A stretch of DNA of 64,000 nucleotides from an uncultured Prevotellamassilia sp. Its GTDB lineage: Bacteria; Bacteroidota; Bacteroidia; Bacteroidales; Bacteroidaceae. Positions 8,231 to 17,650 of the stretch are shown in pieces. Position numbers and translations under genes: made by a program. Position 1 is the stretch's first letter, and every line of letters starts with the position of its first letter. A model generated the notes under the pieces. That model was not told where the DNA came from. It saw only the letters and a program-made list of their open reading frames with translations, and searched no databases. The DNA lies in the NCBI GenBank assembly GCA_934255485.1, contig CAKQOG010000008.1, forward strand, positions 26,132 through 90,131, given 5' to 3'.

Positions 8231-10606
8231 ATGTCAAAGATATTAACCTTTTTCATATTCTCTCTCTTGTATATATCATCTGCTATGGGCAAAGTGCCAA
8301 TAGAGGCTACACCCCATCAACCCTCCGAGCCCCTCACCCTATGGTATACCGCCCCTGCCACCAACTGGACACGCGAAGCACTGCCCATAGGCAATGGCGA
8401 TATGGGCGCAATGATAATGGGCGGCGTAGAGCAAGACAGGGTGCAGTTTAACCACAAAACCTTGTGGAAAGGCACCTCTGGAGCAACCGACCTTGGGTCG
8501 TATCTGCCGTTTGGCGATGTGCTAATAACACCACTTCAAGCCAAAGCAGTTAGCAACTATAGCCGTAGCCTAAATCTGCGCACAGCCGTGGCCAATGTGT
8601 CGTACCAAACAGCCGATGATACCTACACGCGCGAGTACTTTTGCAGCTATCCCAATAAGGTGATAGCCATACGCTATAGTGCCAAACGCACACGCTCGCT
8701 ATCGCTCTGCATTGAACTTGCCAGTGCTCAAGGCGCTCACACCACTTACACCCATCGGGGGGCATCGTTTGGTGGCACACTGAGCAATGGCATGTACTAT
8801 GCGGCATCGATGCTTGTTGAGAACAAGGCGGGCAAAGCATTAACAACGGAGCGTGGCATCGTTATCGACAGTGCACAAGAAGTGGTTATCTACCTTTCGT
8901 GCGCCACAAACTTTAACCCTGCGGCAAGCAATCATCTTGCGCCCGATACCACCAAAGTGAGCACCCACATACGCCATGCACTGCAATCTGCAAGCGCAAG
9001 TGGTTACGACCATGTGAAACAAGAACACATGGCAGATTATGGCCAACTCTTTAGTCGTACTTCCTTTAAACTAAATGGTGCAAGCAACGTATGTGCTACA
9101 AACCAACTGCTCACAATGCCCCAAACAGAGGCTACCAATATGGTAGATATGTTAGTGTTTCAATATGGTCGCTACCTCACTATAGCAGCCTCGCGTGGCA
9201 TAGATGTACCATCTAATCTACAAGGCATTTGGAACCAAGATGGCTATCATGAAGGCAATGCGGTGTGGGCCTCAGACATTCATGCCAACATCAATGTACA
9301 AATGAATTATTGGCCCACCGAACCTACCAATCTGAGCGAATGCCACATGCCTTTTCTTAACTACATTTGCAACGAATCCATGCGCCCAAACGGACAGTGG
9401 CAACAAAATGCCCATAACTTGGGCATAAACCAAGGGTGGGTGGTAAACACAGCTGGTAACATTTTTGGTGGGTCGAGTGCCTATAAAATAGGCAAATATG
9501 CAGTGGCTAATGCGTGGTTTTGCTCGCACCTTTGGCAGCACTTTGCTTACACGCGCGACACCACCTTTTTGCGTAAAAAGGCACTGCCCGTAATGCTATC
9601 GGCATGTCGTTTCTGGGCTGAACGACTCGTTGCTTCGCAAAATGGTGATGGCACCCTTGAATGCCCCAATGAATACTCGCCCGAACAAGGATGTGTGCAA
9701 AATGCCACCGCACACTCGCAACAACTCGTTACGCAACTCTTTAAACAAACCTTGCAAGCGCTTGCCGTAACTGGGCGGAGAACTGCTGGTTGTAGCAAGG
9801 TTTTTGTGAAACAACTAAAGCAAACTCTTAGCAAACTCGACCGTGGACTGCGTATAGACCATAACGGCCTTTTGCGCGAATGGAAATACCAAGATAATAC
9901 TCCCAACGTGAGTGCCGATACCGACTACTTTGCCGACGATGAACACAACATTTGGCAGGGACATCGCCATACATCACACCTCATGGCACTATATCCAGGC
10001 TTTGATATCGACCCCGGAAAGAGCAAATCATTATTCAATGCAGCCGTAAAATCGCTTGCCGACCGTGGCGATGTAACTACGGGATGGGCAAGGGCTTGGC
10101 GCATATCGCTTTGGGCCAGAGCACGCAATAGTGAGCGTGCTTACACCACGTTGAGAGGTTTTGCGCACCACACCACAAGCACTCACTACGATTGGTACGG
10201 CGGACTTTACGACAATATGCTTGATGCTCATGCCACAAGTGTGTTCCAAATAGAGGGCAACTATGGAGCCACCGCAGGCATTGCCGAGATGCTGCTGCAG
10301 AGCCGTCCCGACTCGCTCGTGTTGCTCCCAGCATTGCCACGTGAATGGGCAAACGGACATATAAACGGACTCAAGGCAATGGGCAATTTCGAGGTGAGCA
10401 TGGAGTGGGAGAGTGGACGTTTGCACACACTTCGCATACGTTCGCTCAAAGGCATGCCCTTGGTGCTGGCCTACCCTGGCATAGAAAGGGCACAGGTTGT
10501 GGTAGCTCGTAACGACAAAAGGGTTTCGGCAAAGAGACGTAAAAACAATTGCATAAGGTTTGATACTAAAGCGGGCGAGGTGTATTCTGTAACCATAGAA
10601 CGATAA
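8231..10606 (+). CDS. Glycoside hydrolase family 95 alpha-L-fucosidase
   Basis: About 791 residues from the chosen ATG. The frame stays open upstream to a GTG at 8168, but ATG 8231 (or 8225) places a clean signal peptide (MSKILTFFIFSLLYISSAMG) at the N-terminus. GH95 hallmarks follow: LPIGNGDMGAMIMGG near the start, then GIWNQD, the NINVQMNYWPTEP segment that in the family carries the substrate-binding asparagines, CPNEYSPE with the likely catalytic acid Glu, GWARAWR, and EGNYGATAGIAEML near the C-terminus. The length fits the family. The enzyme should remove alpha-1,2-linked (possibly also galactosyl) residues from host or dietary glycans in the periplasm or at the surface. Fkp lies next on the same strand with its own promoter, suggesting capture of released fucose for reuse. 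Confidence 0.92.
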   Translation: MSKILTFFIFSLLYISSAMGKVPIEATPHQPSEPLTLWYTAPATNWTREALPIGNGDMGAMIMGGVEQDRVQFNHKTLWKGTSGATDLGSYLPFGDVLITPLQAKAVSNYSRSLNLRTAVANVSYQTADDTYTREYFCSYPNKVIAIRYSAKRTRSLSLCIELASAQGAHTTYTHRGASFGGTLSNGMYYAASMLVENKAGKALTTERGIVIDSAQEVVIYLSCATNFNPAASNHLAPDTTKVSTHIRHALQSASASGYDHVKQEHMADYGQLFSRTSFKLNGASNVCATNQLLTMPQTEATNMVDMLVFQYGRYLTIAASRGIDVPSNLQGIWNQDGYHEGNAVWASDIHANINVQMNYWPTEPTNLSECHMPFLNYICNESMRPNGQWQQNAHNLGINQGWVVNTAGNIFGGSSAYKIGKYAVANAWFCSHLWQHFAYTRDTTFLRKKALPVMLSACRFWAERLVASQNGDGTLECPNEYSPEQGCVQNATAHSQQLVTQLFKQTLQALAVTGRRTAGCSKVFVKQLKQTLSKLDRGLRIDHNGLLREWKYQDNTPNVSADTDYFADDEHNIWQGHRHTSHLMALYPGFDIDPGKSKSLFNAAVKSLADRGDVTTGWARAWRISLWARARNSERAYTTLRGFAHHTTSTHYDWYGGLYDNMLDAHATSVFQIEGNYGATAGIAEMLLQSRPDSLVLLPALPREWANGHINGLKAMGNFEVSMEWESGRLHTLRIRSLKGMPLVLAYPGIERAQVVVARNDKRVSAKRRKNNCIRFDTKAGEVYSVTIER

Positions 10607-10726
10607 AGGAAAAATAGAATAAAAAGGGATTTTGAGCTAATAAAATAGGATGAATATCCGATGAAATGCCCCATCAAAATTCAATAATTATATGAACACC
10701 TACTTACTAAAAGGCGTAATATTTAG

Positions 10727-10752
10727 TGAGTAATTCATGATAATTTGTGACT
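10727..10752 (+). repeat. Right copy of the 26-base inverted repeat flanking GH95
   Basis: Partner of 8110-8135, matching 22 of 26 bases in opposite orientation. It lies about 40 bases upstream of the -33 element of the fkp promoter, a plausible place for a regulator site. Confidence 0.45.
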
Positions 10753-10787
10753 AACAAAAATCCCATATGAAAACAAAAAGCAAAACT

Positions 10788-10817
10788 TGATTTCGGCATT
10801 AAATTGTGCTAACTTTG
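10788..10817 (+). promoter_or_regulatory. Promoter of the fkp transcript
   Basis: TTG at 10788-10790, a 19-base spacer and TAACTTTG at 10810-10817 fit the Bacteroidetes promoter. The resulting leader is about 115 bases. It contains a CATAGT/ACTATG hairpin at about 10865-10879, a four-codon ATG-to-TAA mini-ORF at 10877-10891 and the leader ORF at 10894-10941. Confidence 0.6.
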
Positions 10818-10893
10818 CATGGTGTTTGGCACGATGATAGGTTTAAGTCCTCAGAACTTTTTTACATAGTATAACTATGGAGGAAAAATAACT

Positions 10894-10941
10894 ATGCCAC
10901 ACGTCTGTTCTTTTGAAACAAAAACACAACTTAATACATGA
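10894..10941 (+). CDS. Candidate 15-codon leader ORF overlapping the fkp start
   Basis: An ATG with a GGAGG nine bases upstream, a strong ribosome site for this kind of genome, opens a frame reading MPHVCSFETKTQLNT. Its TGA overlaps the fkp ATG as ATGA. This arrangement is typical of translational coupling, where ribosomes finishing the leader restart on fkp. The peptide shows no run of one regulatory amino acid, so classical attenuation is not supported. It may be chance, but the ribosome site and the exact ATGA overlap together are notable. Confidence 0.4.
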   Translation: MPHVCSFETKTQLNT

Positions 10942-13823
10942 AGAAATTATTATCCTTACCACCCAATGTAGTGGGTGTGTTTCACGATATTACGGGAGAG
11001 AACCACAATGATTGCTATTGCACCTCCGACCCCGTGGGGCGAAAGCTCGGTTCGGGTGGTGGCACTGCATGGCTCTTGCAGTCGGCTTATGCTGACGAAG
11101 CTGGCGATACCGATTTTAACCAATGGCTATCGGCTGAAAAACGCATACTATTGCACGCTGGGGGCCAAAGTCGACGACTGCCTGCATACGCTCCGAGTGG
11201 CAAAGTTCTTACACCTATCCCCGTGTTTAGATGGGCAAGAGGACAACGCATTGACCAAACATTGCTCGACCTGCAAATGCCACTCTATCGTGAAATTATG
11301 CGCAAGGCACCCGCTAACATCCACACACTGGTGGCAAGTGGCGATGTATTGCTGCGTGCTAAAGAACCATTGGGTAATGTGCCCGAGGCCGATGTGGTGT
11401 GCTACGGACTATGGGCTTCGCCACAGCAAGCTTCGCACCACGGAGTGTTTGTGATGAACCGCAATACACCGAATGAATTGGACTTTATGCTGCAAAAGCC
11501 TTCGACCGAACAACAAGCACAACTACTCTCTACACACTTGATGTTGATGGACATTGGGGTGTGGTTGTTATCGGATAAGGCAGTGGAATGTTTGCTCAAA
11601 AAAACCGCTCCGACCTGCGATGCCGACACTTGCCAAACGCCTGCACACCATGCATTACCCCTGCCTACAGCCTACGACTTGTATAGCGAGTTTGGTTGTG
11701 CATTGGGTAATAATCCCTCAAAACCAGATAGTGCTTTGGCAGGACTTAAGGTGGCTATATTGCCCTTGCCAGGTGGCGAGTTTTATCATTACGGCACAAG
11801 CATCGACATGATAAACTCTACGGTAGATATTCAGAACTTGGTGAAAGACCAACGTTACATTCTGCAAAAAGGCATTAAACCGCAAACATCGGTATTTACG
11901 CAAAATACAATTATTGACAACCGACCCACACTGTCTACAAAGAACGTGTGGATAGAAAATGCCTACTTGGGCAAAGGCTGGCACTATGCAAGCAACAACA
12001 TCATAACGGGCATACCCAACAACGATTGGCAAGTAAACTTGGCCGACGGGCAGTGCATTGACATGGTGCCAGTGGGTGATAAAGGCTTTGCGGTGAGGGC
12101 ATACGGCTTTGACGATGCCTTTCGTGGTGCAATTGATGATGAGCATACTCACTATATGGGCAAACCTGTTGGTAATTGGCTTAAAGCGCGTGGTATAGCA
12201 CCAACAGAACTCGGACGAACCGACGACTTGCAAGCTGCAAGTCTATTCCCTGTGTCGGCCAACATGGAGCAATTGCAACGCCTTATCACGTGGTTCCTTG
12301 CCGAACAACCCGATGCTGCTGTTACAGCGGAGTGGAGACAGTTGCCTCGATATAGTGCCGATGAACTGTCGGTGGCAGCCAATCTGCCACGATTGTTTGT
12401 GCAACGTCGCGAATTGCAAGCACGTACCATTCCGACATTGGCTAACAACTGGCAAAAGAGTGTGTTCTACCAAGTAAACCTTAAAGACTTGGCTGAGAAA
12501 TATGCTAAAAATAGTTGGACTCTGCCCAATGAACTGCCCACAACGGCACCGCTGATGACCCACATACACGATGCCATGTTTCGCTCAGAATCATTGCGCC
12601 AACGTGATGGCGAAAAGGCTGAACAATATGGTGAAAAGGCATTTGAACTGCTCCGTAAGGGGCTTACAGAGAACGTGGTGCAACAAAAACAACAGCCTCG
12701 CCTTACCATCTATCCTGACCAAATAGTGTGGGCACGAAGCAGTGTGCGCATTGATGTGGCAGGCGGATGGACCGACACACCACCCTATAGCCTTATATCG
12801 GGCGGAAACGTGGTGAATTTGGCCATAAATCTTAATGGCCAACCGCCATTGCAAGTATATGTTAAGCCTTGCAAAGAACCTGTTGTGATATGTCGCTCTA
12901 TTGATTTGGGAGCTATGGAACGCATTGAAACTTACGATGAACTCATGCAGTTTAACAAGGTGTGTTCTCCTTTCTCTATCCCCAAAGCGGCTCTTGCATT
13001 GGCTGGTTTTGTTCCCACCTTCTCACTCGAAAGGTATGGCTCGCTGCAAGAACAGTTAAAGGCTTTTGGCTGCGGGCTGGAGATTACGTTGTTAGCAGCT
13101 ATTCCTGCAGGTTCGGGATTGGGTACAAGCAGTGTGCTATCGGCTACGGTGTTGGCTGCTATAAGCGATTTTTGCGGACTGAATTGGGACAAGAACGAGA
13201 TATGCAACCGCACGCTTGTGCTTGAGCAACTGCTCACCACAGGAGGCGGATGGCAAGACCAATATGGCGGTGTATTGCCTGGGGTGAAACTTTTACAAAC
13301 TTCTTCGGGCTTCGACCAAAATGCAACGGTGAGATGGTTACCCGACACGCTTTTTACCTCTGCCGAAACCAAAGCATGCCATTTGCTTTACTATACGGGG
13401 GTGACACGTACGGCCAAGAATATTCTGGCAGAGATTGTGAGAGGTATGTTTCTTAACAACTCGCGCCACCTTAATCTGCTTAACAGCATGAAGCAACATG
13501 CACTCGAGGCGTTTGACGCGCTACAATCGAACGACTTGGCTTATTATGGCAAGATGGTAAGAGCTACATGGGAGCAGAATAAGGCACTTGATGCGGGTAC
13601 GTCGCCCGATGTGATTGAGCATATTTGTGGCATGATTGACGACCTTTGCTATGGCTACAAACTGCCTGGTGCAGGTGGCGGTGGCTTTATGTATATGGTG
13701 GCAAAGGACGAGGATGCAGCACGCAAAATACGCAAAATTCTTACGGATAACCCTGTGAACAATCGTGCTCGTTTTGTAGAGATGAGCGTGTCTGACAAAG
13801 GCTTGCAAGTAAGTCGAAGCTAA
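10938..13823 (+). CDS. fkp: Bifunctional L-fucokinase / L-fucose-1-phosphate guanylyltransferase
   Basis: 961 residues, close to the roughly 950 of Bacteroides Fkp. The N-terminal half is the pyrophosphorylase, with KLGSGGGTAWLL at about residue 36. The C-terminal half is a GHMP kinase with IDVAGGWTDTPPYS near 604, the phosphate loop PAGSGLGTSSV near 722 and LPGAGGGGFMY near 907. The protein converts free L-fucose plus ATP and GTP to GDP-L-fucose, the donor for fucosylating capsule, O-antigen and glycoproteins. The adjacent secreted alpha-fucosidase can supply the fucose. The stop codon overlaps the next possible ATG (TAATG at 13821-13825), so the nucleotidase downstream is probably in the same transcript. 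Confidence 0.96.
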   Translation: MKKLLSLPPNVVGVFHDITGENHNDCYCTSDPVGRKLGSGGGTAWLLQSAYADEAGDTDFNQWLSAEKRILLHAGGQSRRLPAYAPSGKVLTPIPVFRWARGQRIDQTLLDLQMPLYREIMRKAPANIHTLVASGDVLLRAKEPLGNVPEADVVCYGLWASPQQASHHGVFVMNRNTPNELDFMLQKPSTEQQAQLLSTHLMLMDIGVWLLSDKAVECLLKKTAPTCDADTCQTPAHHALPLPTAYDLYSEFGCALGNNPSKPDSALAGLKVAILPLPGGEFYHYGTSIDMINSTVDIQNLVKDQRYILQKGIKPQTSVFTQNTIIDNRPTLSTKNVWIENAYLGKGWHYASNNIITGIPNNDWQVNLADGQCIDMVPVGDKGFAVRAYGFDDAFRGAIDDEHTHYMGKPVGNWLKARGIAPTELGRTDDLQAASLFPVSANMEQLQRLITWFLAEQPDAAVTAEWRQLPRYSADELSVAANLPRLFVQRRELQARTIPTLANNWQKSVFYQVNLKDLAEKYAKNSWTLPNELPTTAPLMTHIHDAMFRSESLRQRDGEKAEQYGEKAFELLRKGLTENVVQQKQQPRLTIYPDQIVWARSSVRIDVAGGWTDTPPYSLISGGNVVNLAINLNGQPPLQVYVKPCKEPVVICRSIDLGAMERIETYDELMQFNKVCSPFSIPKAALALAGFVPTFSLERYGSLQEQLKAFGCGLEITLLAAIPAGSGLGTSSVLSATVLAAISDFCGLNWDKNEICNRTLVLEQLLTTGGGWQDQYGGVLPGVKLLQTSSGFDQNATVRWLPDTLFTSAETKACHLLYYTGVTRTAKNILAEIVRGMFLNNSRHLNLLNSMKQHALEAFDALQSNDLAYYGKMVRATWEQNKALDAGTSPDVIEHICGMIDDLCYGYKLPGAGGGGFMYMVAKDEDAARKIRKILTDNPVNNRARFVEMSVSDKGLQVSRS

Positions 13824-15460
13824 TGACCTTTGAGCACATTAAAATGGATAGAAAAATGAAACTAACTTTCAATAGACTATTTACAACTGCTTGTTTAACG
13901 GCTTGTATGAGCTTAACAGCCATGGCACAACAGCAAGTAGCTGTGTTTTCGATAAACGACTTTCATGGTGCTTTTGTGGCCAACAAAGACAAAGGTATTA
14001 TGGGGGCTCCAGCTGTGTGGCAAACGCTCGATTCGCTGAAACAAGTGTATCCGTGCAACGTAACGGTGTCGGCTGGTGATAACTTTGGAGGTAGCTACTT
14101 TTACAACGCTACGCATGGTCAGCTGATGCCTGTGTTCTTTAACGATTTGGATATAAGGCTTTCTGCTCTTGGCAACCATGAGTTTGATGACGGACAACTG
14201 TCATTGGCAAATAAATGGAACAATAGTCCTATGCGGCCAAAGAATTGGGACATAACCTACGTGTCGGCCAATGTGCGCGATGTGAAAACGGGCAGTGTGC
14301 CTGCTTTTGCGCAACCTGTGGCAATAGTACCATTGCAACTTGCTGATGGACGCACGTTTACGGTGGCTTTTGTAGGACTGATTGCTTCGTCTACTCCACA
14401 ACAAGCAAGCGTTAGAAAACTTGCGGGACTGAGCTTTGATGGACGTTATGACCAAGTGCTCGATTCTGTGATTAAACTGCCAGAAGGGGCAAAAGTTAAG
14501 GATGCTAACTTGCGCTTGTTGCTTACTCATGTGGGTTCGCGCATGAAGAATGGACAACCTGAATGGGATGATAAAGATGCTGAGAATTTGTTGAAAATCA
14601 ATTCTCCTATGTGGCATGGCATTCTCTCGTCGCATAGTCATGAACCTGTGTGTGGCTACATTAACCAAGCGCATTACCCCATTGTGCAAGGACAATGGCA
14701 CGGCAACTACATCAGCATGTTGCTTTGTACCATAGACAACCAAACACTCAAGGTTACGAAGGTGGAACCGCGCATTATCCCTGTGACAGAAAAAGCAAAA
14801 CTAAACGTTGGTGCTACCCGACTACAACTGCAAATAGACTCGTTGCTGAACCATACTTGCACCGCTGGTGGTACTCCTATTGGTACACCTCTGGCCACTG
14901 CCTTAGACAATATGGAGCACGACCGCACATCAAAATATCGCCAAACTCAGGTGGGTGAACTTGTATGTGAGGCTTATGCCGATGCTTATCGTAAATGGGC
15001 ACATCTTGCTGATAACACGCCCATTATTGGTTGCAGCCACTTTGGTAGCATACGTTCGGGCTTTGTAAAAGGCAAAATTTCGGTGCTCGATGTGGGCGAG
15101 GTATTGCCATTCTCAAATCCGCTGAAAGTATACCAACTCACTGGTAAGCAAATCTATAATTTGGTGCAATTTGGTATGCATAACCAACGCTATGGATGGT
15201 TGCAAACAGGCTTCTTGCGCATTGATAAAGATGCCGATGGTAACGTGAAGAAACTTACTTACGTGACTCCTAACGGCAAGCAGGTGGTTATAAAAGATAA
15301 AAAGAAATACTACCTGGTGGCAGACGAGTTTATCACCAATGGGGGCGATGGCTATGATCCTGCTTTTTTCCCTAAAAGTCAAGAAATAAAGACTGAGGGG
15401 ATGCCTGCTACTACAGACGCTTTTATTAATTATTTGAAACTTAAAAAAACAATAGAGTAA
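13823..15460 (+). CDS. Secreted 5'-nucleotidase / UshA-like metallophosphatase
   Basis: 545 residues from the ATG that overlaps the fkp stop. ATGs at 13844 and 13856 are alternatives, and the one at 13856 (MKLTFNRLF) gives the tidiest signal peptide, ending AMA before QQQ. The calcineurin-like metallophosphatase domain shows the metal-binding motifs INDFHG, SAGDN and GNHEFDDG in order, then LTHVGS and SHSHE. The C-terminal 5'-nucleotidase specificity domain includes GCSHFGSIRSG, a DVGEVLPFSNPL segment and TNGGDGYDP. It probably releases nucleosides and phosphate from nucleotides, or cleaves nucleotide sugars, in the periplasm. Coupling to fkp could hint at GDP/GMP turnover around fucosylation, but that is inference. 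Confidence 0.88.
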   Translation: MTFEHIKMDRKMKLTFNRLFTTACLTACMSLTAMAQQQVAVFSINDFHGAFVANKDKGIMGAPAVWQTLDSLKQVYPCNVTVSAGDNFGGSYFYNATHGQLMPVFFNDLDIRLSALGNHEFDDGQLSLANKWNNSPMRPKNWDITYVSANVRDVKTGSVPAFAQPVAIVPLQLADGRTFTVAFVGLIASSTPQQASVRKLAGLSFDGRYDQVLDSVIKLPEGAKVKDANLRLLLTHVGSRMKNGQPEWDDKDAENLLKINSPMWHGILSSHSHEPVCGYINQAHYPIVQGQWHGNYISMLLCTIDNQTLKVTKVEPRIIPVTEKAKLNVGATRLQLQIDSLLNHTCTAGGTPIGTPLATALDNMEHDRTSKYRQTQVGELVCEAYADAYRKWAHLADNTPIIGCSHFGSIRSGFVKGKISVLDVGEVLPFSNPLKVYQLTGKQIYNLVQFGMHNQRYGWLQTGFLRIDKDADGNVKKLTYVTPNGKQVVIKDKKKYYLVADEFITNGGDGYDPAFFPKSQEIKTEGMPATTDAFINYLKLKKTIE

Positions 15461-15476
15461 AACCTATTATAGAACC

Positions 15477-16622
15477 ATGTCATTGTTTTCACTTCCACCT
15501 GCTGCACCCCAATCGGATCTCAACCTTTCTATGTTTTTAGGAGGAAGCGGTGCAGGTAGCAATAGTATGCACATCAAACGAACGCTTGCACCTGAATGGG
15601 CACTACAAAGTGGCATTCAACTTACATGGCCTCATGCACATACTGATTGGGCATATATGCTCGAAGAGGTTACGGAATGCTATGTGCGATTGGCATACGA
15701 AATTAGCAAACGTGAACGCTTGTTGATAGTAGCTCCCGATGTAGAACAAGTGAAACACTTACTTGATGAGCGTTTGCCTCAAAAGGCTACTGAAAACATT
15801 GTGTATTGCCAATGCAATACAAATGATACTTGGGCTCGCGACCATGCTTTTCTTACTGTAGTGTCGGCTACTGAGGGGGCTGAACTTATGGACTTTAGGT
15901 TTAACGGATGGGGCGGAAAGTTTGAAGCCTCGCTCGATAATGCTATCAATAAGCAGTTGGTGGAAGAGAAAAAGGCCTTGCTGAAAGGTAGATATGTGGA
16001 TTGTCTTGACTTTGAACTTGAGGGTGGAAGCATTGAAACTGACGGAAATGGCACGTTGCTCACTACGTCGGAATGTTTGCTCAATCCTAATCGCAACGCA
16101 CATCTTGATAAGTCACATATAGAGGCTCTGTTGAGCGAACGCTTGGGTGTAGATCGTTTTTTATGGCTCGATCACGGCTATTTGGCTGGCGATGACACCG
16201 ATTCGCACATTGATACGTTGGCGCGTTTATGTCCTAACGATACCATTGTTTATGTGAAATGTAACGATTCTGCCGACGAACACTATGCTGCGCTAAAGCA
16301 AATGGAAGAGCAACTACAAACGTTTAGAACCTCTAAGGGAGAGCCTTACAACTTGCTGCCAGTGCCAATGCCACAAGCAATTTATGATGAGGAAGGTGAA
16401 CGTTTACCCGCCACTTATGCTAACTATTTGGTGATGAACGATGCTGTGCTTTATCCCACGTATGCACAAACAGCAAACGACGAACAAGCAGCCCGTATTT
16501 TAGCCAAAGCATTCCCTGGTCGTGACATTGTAGGTGTTGATTGCCGTGCACTTATCAAGCAGCATGGTTCGCTACATTGTGCCACGATGCAATACCCCAA
16601 AGGGGTGATGGCTGAGAAATAA
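15477..16622 (+). CDS. aguA: Agmatine deiminase (peptidyl-arginine deiminase family)
   Basis: 381 residues, cytoplasmic, in the guanidine-modifying enzyme fold. Family motifs are visible: TWPH near residue 50, NDTWARDHAF (Asp and Arg that bind the guanidinium), FNGWGGKFEA, ELEGGSIETDG, LWLDHGYLAGDDTDSHID with the catalytic His, and GSLHCATMQYP near the C-terminus with the nucleophilic Cys. The enzyme converts agmatine to N-carbamoylputrescine and ammonia. The gene for the next step, aguB, follows on the same strand, so this is a two-gene route to putrescine. It starts 16 bases after the nucleotidase gene and may be read through from it. Confidence 0.92.
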   Translation: MSLFSLPPAAPQSDLNLSMFLGGSGAGSNSMHIKRTLAPEWALQSGIQLTWPHAHTDWAYMLEEVTECYVRLAYEISKRERLLIVAPDVEQVKHLLDERLPQKATENIVYCQCNTNDTWARDHAFLTVVSATEGAELMDFRFNGWGGKFEASLDNAINKQLVEEKKALLKGRYVDCLDFELEGGSIETDGNGTLLTTSECLLNPNRNAHLDKSHIEALLSERLGVDRFLWLDHGYLAGDDTDSHIDTLARLCPNDTIVYVKCNDSADEHYAALKQMEEQLQTFRTSKGEPYNLLPVPMPQAIYDEEGERLPATYANYLVMNDAVLYPTYAQTANDEQAARILAKAFPGRDIVGVDCRALIKQHGSLHCATMQYPKGVMAEK

Positions 16623-16668
16623 TAGGATAAGATTATAGGTGCAAAATTTATCTTTATTTGCAAAGAAA

Positions 16669-17565
16669 ATGAAACAAGGAGAAAATATACTAAAGGTTGG
16701 TATTATACAACAAACTTGTGGTGCCGACGTTGAGGCTAATAAGCAGAAATTGGCACGCAACATTGCTGATGTTGCTGCAAAAGGTGCTCAACTTGTTGTA
16801 TTGCAAGAGTTGCACAACTCACTCTACTTTTGCCAAGTAGAGAGTACTGAGAATTTTGATTTGGCTGAACCTATACCCGGACCTTCTACCGACTTTTATG
16901 GTAAGATTGCTAAAGAGCATGGCATCGTGTTAGTTACTTCGCTTTTTGAACGTCGTGCAGCAGGGCTTTACCATAACACGGCCGTAGTCTTTGAGAAGGA
17001 TGGAAGCATTGCTGGCAAATATCGTAAAATGCATATTCCCGATGACCCCGCATATTACGAGAAGTTCTATTTTACGCCTGGTGACTTGGGATTTCACCCC
17101 ATTGATACTTCGGTAGGCAGACTGGGTGTGCAGGTATGTTGGGACCAATGGTATCCAGAGGGAGCGCGCCTCATGGCACTACAAGGGGCAGAGTTGCTTA
17201 TCTATCCAACTGCTATTGGATATGAAAGTAGCGATACTCCCGAGGAACAAGAACGTCAGCGCGAAGCTTGGACTACCGTGCAACGTGGTCATGCTGTGGC
17301 AAATGGTTTACCTGTGATTGCAGTGAACCGCACAGGGCATGAGGACGATCCTTCGGGGCAGACAAATGGTATTGACTTTTGGGGATCAAGCTTTGTGGCT
17401 GGTCCACAAGGCGAATTGCTGCACCGCTCTCCTAAGGATTGTGAAGAGAATGTGGTAATAGATATTGATATGAAACGAAGCGAAAATGTGCGTCGTTGGT
17501 GGCCTTTCCTTCGAGATAGACGTATCGAAGAATTTGGCGAATTGAAATGTAGATTTATAGATTAA
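16669..17565 (+). CDS. aguB: N-carbamoylputrescine amidase
   Basis: About 298 residues from ATG 16669 (MKQGENILKVGI). An in-frame GTG at 16639 would add ten residues, but the family begins just before the first strand (KVGIIQQ), so the ATG is preferred. The nitrilase/carbon-nitrogen hydrolase catalytic triad is present as Glu in LQELHN, Lys in YRKMHIPDD and Cys in VQVCWDQWYPEGAR. The last motif, with its Trp-Asp-Gln-Trp, is characteristic of plant and bacterial carbamoylputrescine amidases. The reaction gives putrescine, CO2 and ammonia. It pairs with aguA directly upstream and ends at a strong terminator at 17574. Confidence 0.94.
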   Translation: MKQGENILKVGIIQQTCGADVEANKQKLARNIADVAAKGAQLVVLQELHNSLYFCQVESTENFDLAEPIPGPSTDFYGKIAKEHGIVLVTSLFERRAAGLYHNTAVVFEKDGSIAGKYRKMHIPDDPAYYEKFYFTPGDLGFHPIDTSVGRLGVQVCWDQWYPEGARLMALQGAELLIYPTAIGYESSDTPEEQERQREAWTTVQRGHAVANGLPVIAVNRTGHEDDPSGQTNGIDFWGSSFVAGPQGELLHRSPKDCEENVVIDIDMKRSENVRRWWPFLRDRRIEEFGELKCRFID

Positions 17566-17573
17566 AATAACTG

Positions 17574-17613
17574 CTCGAGTAGGTGCTTAAACTATTGAGA
17601 ATGCCTACTCGAG
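17574..17613 (+). terminator. Terminator after aguB
   Basis: A 10-bp stem, CTCGAGTAGG with its exact complement, closes a 20-base loop and is followed by TTTTGTTTT. It separates aguB from the MFS gene. Confidence 0.75.
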
Positions 17614-17650
17614 TTTTGTTTTAAAACATTGATATACGAGTAATAAATTT

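Noticed and set aside
12932..13372. 146-codon frame antisense to fkp
   Set aside because: Lies wholly within the conserved kinase domain of fkp; typical shadow frame in a long gene.
14201..14743. 180-codon frame antisense to the nucleotidase
   Set aside because: Covers conserved metallophosphatase sequence on the other strand; no domain or start signal.
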